DNA of 64,000 bases, taken from the NCBI RefSeq assembly GCF_021155775.2, contig NC_060232.1:17491922-17555921 (forward strand). Reading direction: 5' to 3'. The DNA is from Neodiprion pinetum (Eukaryota; Arthropoda; Insecta; Hymenoptera; Diprionidae). Of the stretch, positions 55,592 through 63,253 are shown piece after piece (positions within the stretch are counted from its first letter, which is position 1; the number at the start of each line of letters is the position of its first letter). A program made the position numbers and the translations under genes. The notes beneath the pieces were generated by a model. The model ran no database searches. It was not told the origin of the DNA and saw only the letters and a list, made by a program, of their open reading frames with translations.

Positions 55592-55837
55592 TTAATTTTT
55601 CATCTCCTTTATTTCTTCTTTAATTTCTTCCACCTCTTGTTTGACAGGTTTGGTGTCTTTTGTAACATTCACCAGTTCTTGCAACGGAGTCACTACTGGT
55701 TTGAAAACGTCACTCAATTTCTGAGTCGTAGATTCCCTGCCCGACTTGAGCAATCTGTGTTTTCGACGGATCGCAGCACTTGCTTGAGCGATCTGATGTA
55801 GGACATCTTTTTGCTTGGAAATCTCAGAGCTCTGCAT
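55592..55837 (-). CDS. N-terminal part of the same conserved Polinton protein (81 aa)
   Basis: ATG at 55837, preceded at a suitable distance by an initiator-like ctcagttgc and an ATA-rich box (gaataaaattt). Helical, charged protein with SAAIRRKHRLLKSGRES, FKPVVTPLQELV and a Glu/Lys-rich tail. It ends at TAA, then eight sense codons follow in the same frame before the ATG of the 206-residue ORF. Either a recent nonsense mutation, or read-through or re-initiation, would reconcile the two. Confidence 0.6.
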   Translation of the reverse strand: MQSSEISKQKDVLHQIAQASAAIRRKHRLLKSGRESTTQKLSDVFKPVVTPLQELVNVTKDTKPVKQEVEEIKEEIKEMKN

Positions 55838-55893
55838 GTTGACGCAACTGAGTCTGCAGCGCTACTGCGTCTCTCGCTCGAAAACGGTAAATT

Positions 55894-56607
55894 TTATTCC
55901 TTTTCCAGGCTAACAAAAGAATCGGATCCCCTCCTGCATCGTCCTTCGTTGAGCTCACTGTCTTTGTCGATCACCAGAAACCCGTACTTCTCACCGTTCC
56001 AGCATGCAGAGCACACACTTTTAAACTCTGTGTAAGACATATCGGTGTTCACATGATCGTTGTATACGTGTCTCAGGTTCATATCGTCTTGTTTGAATAA
56101 CACGAGTAAGTTTACGTTGTCGCGCACGAGATGTTTGGGAATACGTGCGTACGTCTGACAGAGATAGAAACAGTCAACGTCGTGATGTCTACCCATGCAA
56201 AAGTAGGCTCTAATATTGTCCTGCTTCTCGCACGCTACATCGTCAAATATGATTATTGAGTTGGGCCGTGCTTCTTCCGGTGGAATCACTTGCTCACGCT
56301 CGGTAAACGCAAAATACTCCGTATTCTCAACATGGTCCAGCAATTGCTTCAACAATCGGTATTTAGGTTGGTTGAGAGATTCCGAGTAGATGTAGATATT
56401 TTCAAATCTGAGTCCGTTGGGATGGGTTATAAGTGTGAGCAACGCATTAGTTTTACCACAATTCGACGGTCCACAGAATATCGCACGTACACTGTTCGGG
56501 AGTAATTCACCGTGCCGTTTGTGCTTTTCGACATTTTGCTCCGAAAGTTTGTCAAAATTCATCACGGGAAGCTTGGTAGGTTGTTTCTCAAATCGCATCT
56601 CGGACAT
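55894..56607 (-). CDS. ATP: A32/FtsK-HerA-type genome packaging ATPase (237 aa)
   Basis: Walker A GPSNCGKT (residues 46-53), Walker B SIIIFDDV (117-124) and a sensor-like CFYLCQTYARIP (about 145-157) identify the packaging ATPase found in all Polintons and related double-jelly-roll viruses, which pumps DNA into the procapsid. The ATG is 3 bases after a TCAGTC initiator and lies in a short divergent promoter shared with the phospholipase gene (63 bp between the two ATGs). Confidence 0.95.
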   Translation of the reverse strand: MSEMRFEKQPTKLPVMNFDKLSEQNVEKHKRHGELLPNSVRAIFCGPSNCGKTNALLTLITHPNGLRFENIYIYSESLNQPKYRLLKQLLDHVENTEYFAFTEREQVIPPEEARPNSIIIFDDVACEKQDNIRAYFCMGRHHDVDCFYLCQTYARIPKHLVRDNVNLLVLFKQDDMNLRHVYNDHVNTDMSYTEFKSVCSACWNGEKYGFLVIDKDSELNEGRCRRGSDSFVSLEKE

Positions 56608-56670
56608 GACTGACCGGATTTGCTATAAATACCCCGTTTTAAAGCACTTTTCTTCAGTCAACGCACGAAC
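56608..56670. promoter_or_regulatory. Divergent promoter between ATPase and phospholipase genes
   Basis: One TATA-like core reads ctataaatacc on the plus strand (about 56622-56632) and ggtatttatag on the minus strand. TCAGTC lies about 30 bases away on each side (plus near 56654; minus directly before the ATPase ATG). It thus looks like a single bidirectional TATA element. Confidence 0.6.
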
Positions 56671-57462
56671 ATGATCGCGTACAGAGGTAAACGAAGCAGC
56701 ATCAGGCGGCAACATCGTGGCAAGGGTCTGGTGAATAGAATCGTCAACAAACTTCCGATCGAGTTGCATGTTTCCGGTTACCAATACTGCGGTCCCGGTA
56801 CGAAGTTGACGAAAAGACTCGCGAGAGGCGATTCCGGTATCAACCCTCTCGATGCAGCGTGTAAGGAACACGATATAGCGTATTCGAAAAATCGTGAGAA
56901 CCTTGAGGTTAGAAACGAGGCTGATAGGGTGTTGGCTGAGAAAGCTTGGAAACGGGTTCTCGCAAAGGACGCAAATTTGGGTGAGAAGGCAGCCGCTTGG
57001 GCAGTAGCTAATACAATGAAAGTAAAATCAAAACTCGGAATGGGAATGCGAAAGTCAAAAAATGTGACCTTGAGAAAAATTGTAAATGCTGCAAAACGTA
57101 CCATGGTTCCAAGCAACGATGCAAAAGTAGCTATCGAATCTGCGCTGAAGGGAGCTGAGAACGCCGTTAAAAAAGCGGGTGGTAAATGTAAAGTGCGAAC
57201 ACCTCGCGTCCTACCGGTACCTTCGAAAGTCGGTGGTTTTCTACCGTTTCTGATTTCTATTTTTGCTGGTCTCAGCGCTACGGGTGCGTTAGCCGGTGGT
57301 GCGGCAGGTATAGCAAAAGCTGTGAACGATGCGAGCGCGGCTAAACGAGAATTGGAGGAAAGCAAACGACACAACAAAACTATGGAAGCTATCGCGTTGG
57401 GCAAAGGGCTTCACATGAAACCGTACAAAACAGGTCTTGGTCTCCATCTTTCAAAAAACTAG
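56671..57462 (+). CDS. Minor virion protein with phospholipase A2 domain and hydrophobic tail (263 aa)
   Basis: ATG at 56671. The N-terminal third contains a calcium-loop YCGPGT (residues 39-44) and ACKEHDIAYSK with the His-Asp pair (about 67-68), as in parvovirus-type phospholipase A2. A basic linker follows, then a hydrophobic segment GFLPFLISIFAGLSATGALA and a C terminus rich in GKGLHMKPY and GLGLHL, resembling adenovirus pX/pVI-like precursors of Polintons with sites that the viral protease could cut. Inferred role: membrane breach during entry. The coding frame ends shortly before the protease frame. Confidence 0.8.
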   Translation: MIAYRGKRSSIRRQHRGKGLVNRIVNKLPIELHVSGYQYCGPGTKLTKRLARGDSGINPLDAACKEHDIAYSKNRENLEVRNEADRVLAEKAWKRVLAKDANLGEKAAAWAVANTMKVKSKLGMGMRKSKNVTLRKIVNAAKRTMVPSNDAKVAIESALKGAENAVKKAGGKCKVRTPRVLPVPSKVGGFLPFLISIFAGLSATGALAGGAAGIAKAVNDASAAKRELEESKRHNKTMEAIALGKGLHMKPYKTGLGLHLSKN

Positions 57463-57485
57463 ATGCGACGCTACCACGTCGAGCG

Positions 57486-57842
57486 TTGACTGATTGGGAC
57501 TTGTTGAAATATGCAAAAATCTTGAGGGTTCCGCATTTCCGCGGTGTTTTCATGCGAAACGAAATGCCCGGAAACGGTCCACGAAAAAACGAGTCAGCTA
57601 TACTCAACCTTGACGACAAAGACGGTCCGGGAACACACTGGGTTGCGTACAAGAAACGCGACAATAATATCGATTGCTTTGACAGTTTCGGCAACCTTCA
57701 ACCACCCTCGGACCTCATAAAATACCTCGGCGTTGGTAGCGTCAAATACAATCATGAGAGGTACCAGGATTACGATACATTTGAATGCGGACACTTGTGT
57801 CTGAAATTTCTAAGTGGAGAGCTATATAAACATGGTGCGTGA
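57486..57842 (+). CDS. PRO: Adenain-like cysteine protease (at least 118 aa)
   Basis: Maturation protease of the capsid. Catalytic residues, numbered from the TTG that opens this frame: His in GPGTHWVAY (51), Asp in CFDSFGN (66) and Cys in FECGHLCLKFL (101), order His-Asp-Cys as in adenovirus protease. There is no AUG upstream of the conserved ALTDWDLLKYAKILRV block. The first codon is TTG, and the frame stays open upstream into the end of the phospholipase gene (checked to about 57360). The first ATG (57552) would cut the conserved block. Frameshifting, splicing or non-AUG initiation could be used. Confidence 0.85.
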   Translation: MTDWDLLKYAKILRVPHFRGVFMRNEMPGNGPRKNESAILNLDDKDGPGTHWVAYKKRDNNIDCFDSFGNLQPPSDLIKYLGVGSVKYNHERYQDYDTFECGHLCLKFLSGELYKHGA

Positions 57843-57858
57843 TTCGTCAAAGTCAGTC
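57821..57858 (+). promoter_or_regulatory. Promoter of the penton-like capsid gene
   Basis: ctatataaac (about 57821-57830) inside the last codons of the protease, with a TCAGTC initiator near 57853, then the ATG at 57873. Confidence 0.6.
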
Positions 57859-57872
57859 TACCACTCGCAGTC

Positions 57873-58559
57873 ATGGATGATTCGTTAACGTTAACGATTT
57901 CGGGAACCTCTTCGATACTCGAGGCACAATATTTCCCACCGATCGAACTTGCTCGTGATAAAAGTTATGCTCTTGGCTTGGTAGAATTGTTAACCTTTAA
58001 TTCGATTCCCAACGTTGATGTCGGTCACAATAAAATTTACGTAGCTGACAAAGTGATCACCATACCTACCGGCAGCTACGAGATCGAGGACATAGAGAAG
58101 TATCTTCAAAACGTGCTAAGAAATACAGATATCAGGCTCGCCATCAAACCCAACAATAATACATTACGCAGCGAAATCACATGCAACCACACGATTAACT
58201 TTGAGCCGAATGATTCCATTGCTCAACTTTTGGGATTTACACCACGTGTATTGGAGGTTGACAAAACTCACGAATCGGACGTGCCTGTAACTATACTCAA
58301 GGTCAACGCGTTGCGAGTCGAGTGTAGCGTTACAACGGGCGCCTACGTCAATGGACACAAAGTACACACTATTCACGAGTTTTTCCCGACCGTCCCACCA
58401 GGATATAAGATCGTGGAAGTACCGTCGCACGTCATTTACCTTCGGATCACCGTCAAGACCATAGATCACGTTCAGCTCCGGTTAGTGGATCAAGACGGAG
58501 ACCTGGTTAATTTTCGTGGAGAAGTTATCACTGTGAGACTACACATCAAATCGCAATAA
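57873..58559 (+). CDS. Penton-like minor capsid protein (228 aa)
   Basis: The length, the N-terminal LTLTISGTSSILEAQYFPPI, the mid-block with LLGFTPRVLE and the final VITVRLHIK match the single-jelly-roll minor capsid (penton) protein of Polintons, which fills the vertices of the icosahedral capsid. It lies directly between the protease and the major capsid gene, the usual order. It starts at an ATG with its own TATA and initiator. Confidence 0.85.
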   Translation: MDDSLTLTISGTSSILEAQYFPPIELARDKSYALGLVELLTFNSIPNVDVGHNKIYVADKVITIPTGSYEIEDIEKYLQNVLRNTDIRLAIKPNNNTLRSEITCNHTINFEPNDSIAQLLGFTPRVLEVDKTHESDVPVTILKVNALRVECSVTTGAYVNGHKVHTIHEFFPTVPPGYKIVEVPSHVIYLRITVKTIDHVQLRLVDQDGDLVNFRGEVITVRLHIKSQ

Positions 58560-58562
58560 ACG

Positions 58563-58736
58563 ATGGGAATCGTATATAACAGACTGTCAAAGAGTAGGTA
58601 TATCAGTAAGTCGACATGCCCCGATCAAGTCAGTCGTCGTTCGATTCCCGAACCGCTAACACCTCGAAACGTGGAGTTCCTGATAGCTCTGGGTCTGAAA
58701 CTGACACCTTTTGGAAGAGGAATTTCCGACAAATAA
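58563..58736 (+). CDS. Small ORF between capsid genes (57 aa)
   Basis: ATG three bases after the penton stop codon. Translation is MGIVYNRLSKSRY..., with PEPLTPRNVEFLIALGLKL near the middle, basic and protein-like. It fills almost exactly the gap before the major capsid ORF. It contains a tatataac box and an atatcagta initiator-like sequence that could serve the major capsid gene, so it might instead be leader DNA. No family recognised. Below usual ORF-finder length. Confidence 0.45.
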   Translation: MGIVYNRLSKSRYISKSTCPDQVSRRSIPEPLTPRNVEFLIALGLKLTPFGRGISDK

Positions 58737-58773
58737 AAATCCGATTTTGCTTTTTTATCATCTGCTACGTGCC

Positions 58774-59991
58774 ATGGAGGAGGAAATCTTGAGCATTCAA
58801 ACACCAGTCGTCTTTGACGAATCCGTTGCGCATTACGAGATTCACGCTCACAAACCTTACGCCTCGTCAACTTTCAGCAACAGCGATGAAATTCGAATCA
58901 CCGTTCAGCATCAGGATTTATGCATATTACCCAGCAAAAGTTCGGTACATATCCACGGACGACTCCTCAAACCTGATGGTACAGCTACTGTGAACACACA
59001 GCTCGTAAACAACGCCATCTGTCATCTGTTTGAAGAAATTCGCTACGAAATTAACGCAGTTGAGGTTGATAGAAGCAAGAACGTTGGCTTGACAAGTCTC
59101 ATGAAGGGTTACGCTTCCCTGCACCCTGGTCAGACTTGGCTGATGGAGAACGCTGGATGGCTCGATGTGGAAGAGAAGAAAAAATTAACCGATGCCGATG
59201 GTAACTTTGACGTACTGATACCGCTCAGCATGATATTGGGTTTCGCCGAAGACTACCGCAAGATCGTTGTCAACGCTAAACATGAGTTAATTTTGACGAG
59301 ATCAAAAACTGACGTCAACGCAATCATGCAGACTCAAGAGGAGGAATTCAAAATCACGATCAATGCAGTGGAATGGTTAATACCGTATTTGAAACTCGCG
59401 GATCAGAAAAAAATTGACCTACTAAATTTCATTCAGAGAGATCCGCCTGTTTCGATGAGCTTCCGCAGTTGGGAATTGTACGAATATCCCTTACTTCCCA
59501 CAACATCGAAACACGTTTGGACTGTGAAAACTTCCACTCAGCTTGAAAAACCTCGGTACGTCATTTTGAGTTTCCAAACAAGTAGAAAGAACAAGACCGA
59601 CAAGAACGCAAGTCATTTCGATCATTGCAATATCACGGACGTCAAGCTATTTTTAAACTCCCAGTCTTATCCGTACGGTAACCTGAACCTCAACATGAGT
59701 CGTAATCTCTACGCGCTCCTGTACGAGATGTACGCAAACTTCCAAGCTACCTACTACGACAAGAACCCCGAGCCGTTGCTGACAAAGAGTGAATTCCTTC
59801 GAGACGTCCCCTTATTCGTTATCGACTGTTCGAAACAAAACGAATCTTTGAAGTACGGACCTGTCGACATCCGTCTTGAATTTGAAGCTAGAACCAACTT
59901 CCCCGCTGAAACATCGGCGTACTGCTTGATCGTTCACGATCGTATTGTCGAATACAACCCGCTCAGTGGTGGGGTGAAAAAGTTGGTATAA
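58774..59991 (+). CDS. MCP: Major capsid protein, double jelly-roll (405 aa)
   Basis: The frame opens at 58711 with TTG, but the ATG at 58774 sits in a near-ideal context (gccatgg) and is chosen. The protein has the pattern of Polinton major capsid proteins: N-terminal PVVFDESVAHYEIHAHKPY, VHIHGRLLKPDGT, LFEEIRYEINAVEVD, a middle link, and a second roll with LNMSRNLYALLYEMYANF, DVPLFVIDCS and VDIRLEFEARTNFP. It forms the trimeric capsomers. Length is close to, or slightly under, that of relatives. The stop codon TAA is part of the TATA box of the following gene. Confidence 0.92.
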   Translation: MEEEILSIQTPVVFDESVAHYEIHAHKPYASSTFSNSDEIRITVQHQDLCILPSKSSVHIHGRLLKPDGTATVNTQLVNNAICHLFEEIRYEINAVEVDRSKNVGLTSLMKGYASLHPGQTWLMENAGWLDVEEKKKLTDADGNFDVLIPLSMILGFAEDYRKIVVNAKHELILTRSKTDVNAIMQTQEEEFKITINAVEWLIPYLKLADQKKIDLLNFIQRDPPVSMSFRSWELYEYPLLPTTSKHVWTVKTSTQLEKPRYVILSFQTSRKNKTDKNASHFDHCNITDVKLFLNSQSYPYGNLNLNMSRNLYALLYEMYANFQATYYDKNPEPLLTKSEFLRDVPLFVIDCSKQNESLKYGPVDIRLEFEARTNFPAETSAYCLIVHDRIVEYNPLSGGVKKLV

Positions 59992-60016
59992 AAGCTGACC
60001 CGTTTCCACCATCTCG
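59986..60016 (+). promoter_or_regulatory. TATA box overlapping the capsid stop codon
   Basis: ggtataaaagc, with an initiator-like cacagttc near 60016 and the next ATG at 60029. Confidence 0.55.
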
Positions 60017-60028
60017 CACAGTTCAAAG

Positions 60029-60619
60029 ATGGAGCTCATCGTTGACATACAAGGCTTTCGTAGACCTCTCAACAACACCTTCACGTTAAAAGAATTGGCT
60101 GTAATTTCAATCTACTCGGAAGCATCTCCTTCAGTGTTTTTCTTCAAACCACCTTACAAATGGAATTTACTGGACGTCAAATATAAAAGCCAAAATTCTT
60201 GGTTAGAACGCGATTTTCACGGCTTACGTTGGAGCTGTGGAACCATACCTTTTGAGGAAGTTGAGCGGACCATTCAAGACAGGCTGTGCAAAGCTCAAAC
60301 CGTGTACGTAAAAGGAGAAGAAAAACGAGATTGGTTGCTCAAAATCGTTCCGAAAGTTCAAATCATCGATATGTTGGACTTTCACTGTCCGTCGCTTGAA
60401 ACCCTGCAAAAAACTTCAGCTCTGAGATGCGATCTTCACACCATACCCAACGCAATCTGTGCAGCACGAAACGTTTGCATACTCCAGAATTGGCTACAAA
60501 ATCATCGTACTGTCCGGATGGCGAGGCTGTACGATTTGTGTTACTGCGCAGAAGCGTCTACAAGAACGGTCCCGCATTCCTGGCGAATATATCACCCTGG
60601 TCATGACACTGTTGAATAG
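60029..60619 (+). CDS. Unassigned conserved Polinton protein (196 aa)
   Basis: ATG in good context. N terminus MELIVDIQGFRRPLNNTFTL, middle FKPPYKW, TVYVKGEEKRDWLLKI and DFHCPSLETL, then a Cys/His set (RCDLH..CAARNV..LQNWL). The motif order reminds me of conserved insect Polinton proteins with a nuclease-like fold, but I cannot identify catalytic residues. The last about 40 residues (after NWLQNHR) look less conserved and may be frame-altered. Position after the capsid block suggests a role in replication or host interaction; that is inference. Confidence 0.6.
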   Translation: MELIVDIQGFRRPLNNTFTLKELAVISIYSEASPSVFFFKPPYKWNLLDVKYKSQNSWLERDFHGLRWSCGTIPFEEVERTIQDRLCKAQTVYVKGEEKRDWLLKIVPKVQIIDMLDFHCPSLETLQKTSALRCDLHTIPNAICAARNVCILQNWLQNHRTVRMARLYDLCYCAEASTRTVPHSWRIYHPGHDTVE

Positions 60620-61157
60620 AATTATTGTACTATTTTTTGTGAAGTAATTGTCAACCGTACTCTAAAAATTGTACTCAATAAAACTTTTTAAGAATATTCA
60701 TGAAATGATTTCATACCTTCACCTTAGCTCTTAAGAGAGAGAATTTTTTTCAGAAGCTTATGTAAGATTTGACCTTGCTCTCCATCCTTGACCGAGCTGT
60801 ACTCAAACCGAGTTTTGCATTCCTAGAGCGATAGTAACTCAACACCGCAGGCTCTGTACCGCGGCTATCGGCCGACCTTGCACTCCGGTCTGAACCCGTC
60901 CAAATACTCATCGTAGAGTTCACATGACGCAGCTCGAAACCCTCCGTCTTTGCTTAGTGGTGTTCGGACATTTTCTTAGATTTTGAGACTTAATTCTAGA
61001 TACAAAACGTACGTAGGATTAAAGGTATACAGGATGGATAAATGAAAAAATATTCATAATTCCAATCTTTTTTGTTTATTATACGTAAGACTTACACAGA
61101 ACATTGTTTGAACCGTGGATGAATTTTGTGGAAGTAGAGGGGGATCGCATAGTTCAT
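60620..61157. other. Gap with an internal TIR-like fragment
   Basis: No ORF of note. Poly(A) signal aataaa near 60677. 60818-60882 is a near-copy of the inner TIR segment at 49590-49655 (agagcgatagtaactcaaca, ctctgtaccgcggctatcgg), giving the element a third, partial terminal copy. Confidence 0.7.
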
Positions 61158-61472
61158 TTAAAGCGCATAACTGCATGAAAATTCGAACTTGTTGAATTCT
61201 CCACCAAGGTATTTCATTTGCAGACGATTTTCCCCGGCCATGCTACACATTTCAGTCAGCTGACTGGAATCTTCTTGTAGAACTCTTGCGATTCTCGGTG
61301 GTAAGAAGACGTTGTATTCTCCATCGATTGTCGCCAGAACACGTACCCCGAATTTTGTTTTGACCAGTCGTAACCCGATGACGTCATACACTCCCCCAAT
61401 TTCGAGTTCCGACATCTTCTTGGTTGGCAGATTCTCCAGGTGGCTGACGTGGTTAACTTTTGCTAGATCCAT
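61158..61472 (-). CDS. Small Polinton protein, possible OB-fold (104 aa)
   Basis: ATG at 61472, 81 bases from a TATA box at the right TIR edge. The core reads ELEIGGVYDVIGLRLVKTKF and GVRVLATIDGEYNVFLPPRI, alternating hydrophobic strands as expected for an OB-type beta barrel, followed by a helix. Small conserved proteins of this pattern occur next to one TIR in other insect Polintons, and single-stranded DNA binding is plausible. No activity can be assigned from sequence alone. Confidence 0.6.
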   Translation of the reverse strand: MDLAKVNHVSHLENLPTKKMSELEIGGVYDVIGLRLVKTKFGVRVLATIDGEYNVFLPPRIARVLQEDSSQLTEMCSMAGENRLQMKYLGGEFNKFEFSCSYAL

Positions 61473-61552
61473 CGCGTTTCGAGGTTATTTCACGAGTGAG
61501 AACAGTTCACAATGAGAATACGATGAGAACAGAGTGACGATCACGATAGACG

Positions 61553-61562
61553 TCTTTTTATA
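61553..61562 (-). promoter_or_regulatory. TATA box of the small OB-like gene at the right TIR edge
   Basis: Minus-strand ctataaaaag, mirror image of the left TIR promoter including the upstream cagctgccc block, but driving a different gene. Confidence 0.7.
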
Positions 61563-62358
61563 GGGCAGCTGTACGGATGCGCGCGCACCTTTTGGCATTC
61601 CAAGAGGGATAGTAACCCGACACCGCAGGCTCTGTACCGCGACTAATTCTCGGAACCATTAATTTTGGAATGTCATGTGGTTGATAAGGTGGGAAAGGAA
61701 TGTGAGGTGGTTGACGTTACACGTCAGCAGTCCTACCGTGGGAAAGGAATTCGGAGTGGTTCATGTTACACATCAGCAAATTCTCGGAACCATTAATTTT
61801 GGAATGTCACGTGGTTGATAAGGTGGTTAGACAAAACAATGCGTTCGACAAGTTTCGACGGCGAGCGGTATGCGGTCAAAGGATTTCGGTGCGACGTTGG
61901 GACAAACAATTCTCGGAACCATTAATTTTGGAATGTCACGTGGTTGATAACGTGGGAAAGGAATGTGAGGTGGTTGACGTTACACGTCAGCAGTCCTACC
62001 GTGGGAAAGGAATTCGGAGTGGTTCATGTTACACATCAGCAGTCCTATCGTGGGACAGGCGAGCACTACAGACCTTCGGTCGGTAAAATTGTCGGTAAAA
62101 CAGCACGATTTTGACCCTCGATCGATACAACTGTCGGTAAGGTTGCGCGGGGTCGGTAAGATTGTTGGTAAAACAGCACGATTTTGACCCTCGATCGATA
62201 CAACTGTCGGTAAGGTTGCACGTTTTTGACCTCAAGCCGGTACGGCAGACTGTGACGTCATCGCGGAAAAGGGTTTGAGTCTGGGCTGCGCGGAGCGGCT
62301 CGGTCGGTAAGTGTCGGTAACAGGAATCTGTGTGTAGAACCCCCCTTGCTTATCTACT
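61555..62358. repeat. Polinton right TIR
   Basis: About 804 bp, ending ttgcttatctact. Compared with the left TIR it has an extra tandem block around aattctcggaaccattaatt (three copies near 61646, 61783 and 61909) and lacks about 40 bp that include ggtcgaccttggatat-like sequence. Hence the two TIRs are no longer identical. Confidence 0.92.
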
Positions 62359-62719
62359 TTCCGAAGATGAAATAGAGGGGAACGAAACAATAAGACGATC
62401 CGAAGGCACGCATCAGCTGCCGCTACCGAAGGCGTTCGAGTGGCCGGATTTACCGCACCGCTCCCCAGTCTTTTATACCTGCTTCTTGGTCTTGCTGACC
62501 TTCGGGACTAATTCTATACTATTTCTACGAGTATACAGTAGCAATTTATGAAAAAAAACAATTTCGATATTTTCAAAATTGTTTGGAGTAACCTGGCCTT
62601 AACCGGATAAAGCCCAGAATGGACCATTCATAACAACTTTATCCAGTCGTTTTGGATAGAGCTAGCTTTATTCGGATAATGCTAGCTTTATCCGATTCTT
62701 GGCTTTACCCGTAACACAT

Positions 62720-62935
62720 ACATACAGAAGGTGAAGGGTCAAGTCTTCATAGGTTTTGCAGCATCCTATATGTAGGGTGAAGGGTTAAATCTTCACAGAT
62801 ATATACGTAAGGTGAAGGGTTGAATCTTCATAGCTATAAGGGCATGTACGAAGGGTTAAGGGTTAGGTCTGAACAGACATAATGGTATATTCGTGGGATA
62901 AAAGGTTGAATCTTCATAGCTATATAAGCATAAAC
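62720..62935. repeat. Minisatellite around ggtgaagggttgaatcttca
   Basis: Five diverged units of about 45 bp (gaagggtt..aatcttcatagctatat), starting directly beside the outer transposon. Confidence 0.75.
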
Positions 62936-62939
62936 GTTG

Positions 62940-63055
62940 CAAAAATCAAAGATCGATCAAAGGTCGAAAACCGAAGGTTGAAAATCAAAAGTCGAAAGTC
63001 AAAAGTGAAAGATCGAAGATTGAAAATCGAAAGTCGAAAATCGAAGGAAAGGATG
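62940..63055. repeat. Short-period repeat (gaaaatcgaaagtc)n
   Basis: Units of about 7 and 14 bp such as aaaatcgaaagtcg repeated through the interval. ORFs here are repeat artefacts. Confidence 0.8.
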
Positions 63056-63253
63056 AAGGGTTAAATAGGGGGAGGGTGGGTGGCGGATGGAACGGCTGGG
63101 TTCTGGCAGGGCGGGAGGGCGGGTGAAGGAAATCTGTGAAGGTATGAGGGCATATACGCCGGATTCCTGACACGGCGGCGGCGGTGAGATATCTTTATGT
63201 TATGGAAGGATCTTGGATATATAGGTCTTGTATTAACAACAAATATTTGATAA

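Larger units (their letters stand above)
48986..62358. mobile_element. Polinton/Maverick (adintovirus-like) element, 13.4 kb
   Basis: TIRs, a perfect 6 bp target duplication and the full set of Polinton hallmark genes are present: protein-primed DNA polymerase, integrase, packaging ATPase, protease, penton-like and major capsid proteins, plus a phospholipase A2 protein. Most frames are open. Genes near the two ends point inward from promoters at the TIR edges. The capsid genes run on the plus strand, and the integrase to ATPase block runs on the minus strand. Confidence 0.96.
48366..62598. mobile_element. TTAA-type MITE (middle shell of nest)
   Basis: The ends ggccaggttactc (48366) and gagtaacctggcc (to 62598) are inverses. 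Flanks are tcaa (48362-48365) and ttaa (62599-62602), consistent with a TTAA target with one mutation, as in piggyBac or Kolobok elements. Without the Polinton it is about 0.85 kb, AT-rich and without coding capacity. It sits inside the right terminal repeat of the integrase transposon. Confidence 0.7.
46151..62715 (-). mobile_element. KRBA2/GIN-like integrase DNA transposon (outer shell of nest)
   Basis: The ends gttacgggtaaagcc (46151) and ggctttacccgtaac (to 62715) are perfect inverses and are flanked by acat on both sides (46147-46150, 62716-62719). The right terminal repeat is split: its inner part is at about 48290-48361 (acacagctttatc, pairing with gataaagctgtgt at 46323), and its outer part is at 62603-62715. 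Removing everything inserted leaves an element of about 2.3 kb holding an integrase relic. A 4 bp duplication fits Ginger-type transposons. Confidence 0.75.

Noticed and set aside
56778..57404. 208-codon minus-strand ORF
   Set aside because: Shadow of the phospholipase gene, which has clear motifs on the plus strand.
61763..62235. 107-codon and 68-codon ORFs in the Polinton TIRs (with partners at 49109-49545)
   Set aside because: They arise from tandem units in the terminal repeats, appear in both orientations and have no recognisable domain.
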